Below are positions 63,333 through 64,000 of a stretch of DNA of 64,000 bases, in pieces. The notes beneath the pieces were generated by a model. That model was not told where the DNA came from. It saw only the letters and a list, made by a program, of their open reading frames with translations, and made no database searches. Every line of letters starts with the position of its first letter. Position 1 is the stretch's first letter. The translations under genes and the position numbers were made by a program. Source of the DNA: Canna indica (Eukaryota; Streptophyta; Magnoliopsida; Zingiberales; Cannaceae); contig CP136893.1 of NCBI GenBank assembly GCA_034359265.1, forward strand, positions 50,231,501-50,295,500, read 5' to 3'.

Positions 63333-63980
63333 GAGTCCCGAGCGACTCCAGAACGTTCACTGTGATGGGAGAAGTTGTTAATCGAGTTATTTTTTACAGA
63401 CTAATGCAAAGAATTGCACGATTTTTCGAATAGAATCTTGAACGAAGCCGACTGATTGAACTTCGGGGTATCGGCTCGAAACGCTCAGAAATTTGAGTCC
63501 CGAGCAACTCCAGAACTTTCACTGTGATGGGAGAAGTTGTTAATCGAGTTATTTTTTACAGACTAATGCAAAGAATTGCACGATTTTTCGAATAGAATCT
63601 TGAACGAAGCCGTCTGATTGAACTTCGGGGTATCGGCTCGAAACGCCCAGAAATTTGAGTCCCGAGCGACTCCAGAACTTTCACTGTGATGGGAGAAGTT
63701 GTTAATCGAGTTATTTTTTACAGACTAATGCAAAGAATTGCACGATTTTTCGAATAGAATCTTGAACGAAGCCGACTGATTGAACTTCGGGGTATCGGCT
63801 CGAAACGTCCAGAAATTTGAGTCCCGAGCGACTCCAGAACGTTCACTGTGATGGGAGAAGTTGTTAATCGAGTTATTTTTTACAGACTAATGCAAAGAAT
63901 TGCACGATTTTTCGAATAGAATCTTGAACGAAGCCGACTGATTGAACTTCGGGGTATCGGCTCGAAACGCCCAGAAATCT
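63333..63980. repeat. Four monomers in the order of the window-start 10-mer
   Basis: Type order CTCAG end, T119 (CCGTCTG), GTCCAG end, G23 with CCCAG/C161 reproduces 1-648. Two differences were noticed: G23 in the first monomer and A12 in the second, which also occurs in the adjacent zone. T119 is rare in the window, so this points to shared descent with the left-edge HOR over 60 kb away. Confidence 0.8.
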
Positions 63981-64000
63981 GAGTCCCGAGCGACTCCAGA
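63981..64000 (+). repeat. Partial monomer at the window end (20 bp)
   Basis: The first 20 bases of a further monomer, cut by the window edge. The array continues to the right. Confidence 0.97.

Larger units (their letters stand above)
1..64000 (+). repeat. Satellite DNA array, 162-bp monomer, 395 full copies
   Basis: The window is head-to-tail copies of one monomer with no interruption. In the register used here monomers start at GAGTCCCGAG or a variant of it. Monomer starts recur every 162 bp up to 32401; after that ten monomers of 161 bp shift the phase by one base each, and the last full monomer ends at 63980. Monomers differ at a few to about 5% of positions. No reversed monomer, foreign insertion or spacer was seen. 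A unit close to nucleosome-plus-linker length, homogenised over at least 64 kb, is typical of centromeric or pericentromeric satellites. That role is inferred, because nothing in the sequence proves a centromere. CpG is abundant, which argues against a heavily methylated genome. I do not recognise the family. Confidence 0.98.

Noticed and set aside
1..64000. CRISPR array
   Set aside because: The whole 162-bp unit is repeated. There are no short repeats alternating with unique spacers, and no associated genes.
1..64000. Coding tandem repeat (a protein with 54-residue repeats)
   Set aside because: Although 162 is divisible by three, the frames examined carry at least one stop per monomer, and the 161-bp monomers shift the phase. 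There is no flanking non-repeat coding sequence.
1..64000. 5S rRNA, tRNA or snRNA gene cluster
   Set aside because: No internal control boxes of RNA polymerase III genes and no recognisable rRNA or tRNA sequence appear in the monomer.
1..64000. Assembly artefact as explanation for near-identical blocks
   Set aside because: Each large copy is bounded by different monomer orders and carries some private substitutions (2996, 14001, 42830, 60606), which fits real copies. It cannot be excluded for 45356-52743 without reads, so it is raised as a check there.

Overview
The whole window is one uninterrupted satellite DNA array. Read by eye in a fixed register (each monomer starting at GAGTC), it holds 395 complete head-to-tail monomers, 385 of 162 bp and 10 of 161 bp, plus the first 20 bases of a 396th. 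I see no gene, RNA gene, mobile element, telomere repeat, CRISPR array or stretch of unrelated sequence. All monomers face the same way. The monomer is about 43% GC by hand count, and CpG is not depleted (about 11 CpG per monomer). This is eukaryotic centromeric, pericentromeric or other heterochromatic satellite DNA. The CpG content argues against a heavily CpG-methylated genome such as a vertebrate or most plants, and an invertebrate is the most natural guess, but I do not recognise the family or the species.

Monomers are roughly 95-99% identical to each other and can be typed by a small set of linked variant positions. The most useful are position 23 (T, G or A), 87 (C/T), 108+112 (G/A pairs), 133+135, 145+150+157 and 152/153. 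The order of types shows that the array is built from many different higher-order repeats (HORs) laid side by side. From left to right they are: two copies of a 10-mer (1-3240); an 11-monomer block repeated at a spacing of 15 monomers (3079-7290) with a truncated third copy; a return of part of the first 10-mer (8587-9558); an irregular 6/7-mer zone with nested copies at 18 and 25 monomers (9559-20412); two copies of an 11-mer (20251-23814); a disordered zone (23815-28512); a pentamer (28513-29808); a dimer array (30619-31914); a zone marked by a 161-bp deletion monomer (32401-52802) holding 7-, 8-, 10- and 23-mer HORs; and 20-mer and 11-mer HORs (54747-62846). The final monomers (63333-63980) return to the type order seen at the left edge.

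The copies are very young. A 3.66-kb block (45356-49019) recurs at 49080-52743 with no difference that I noticed. A 3.25-kb block near 54.6 kb recurs once with one noticed substitution, and a 1.74-kb block at 39823 recurs with one. This fits repeated local amplification by unequal exchange, replication-based copying or conversion.

The one open frame of moderate length (27278-27568, minus strand) is a by-product. The monomer length is divisible by three, one minus-strand frame has a single stop per monomer, and one substitution removed that stop. The window contains no multi-gene system. Its interest lies in the satellite family, its mosaic of HOR scales, and an almost invariant stretch inside every monomer.
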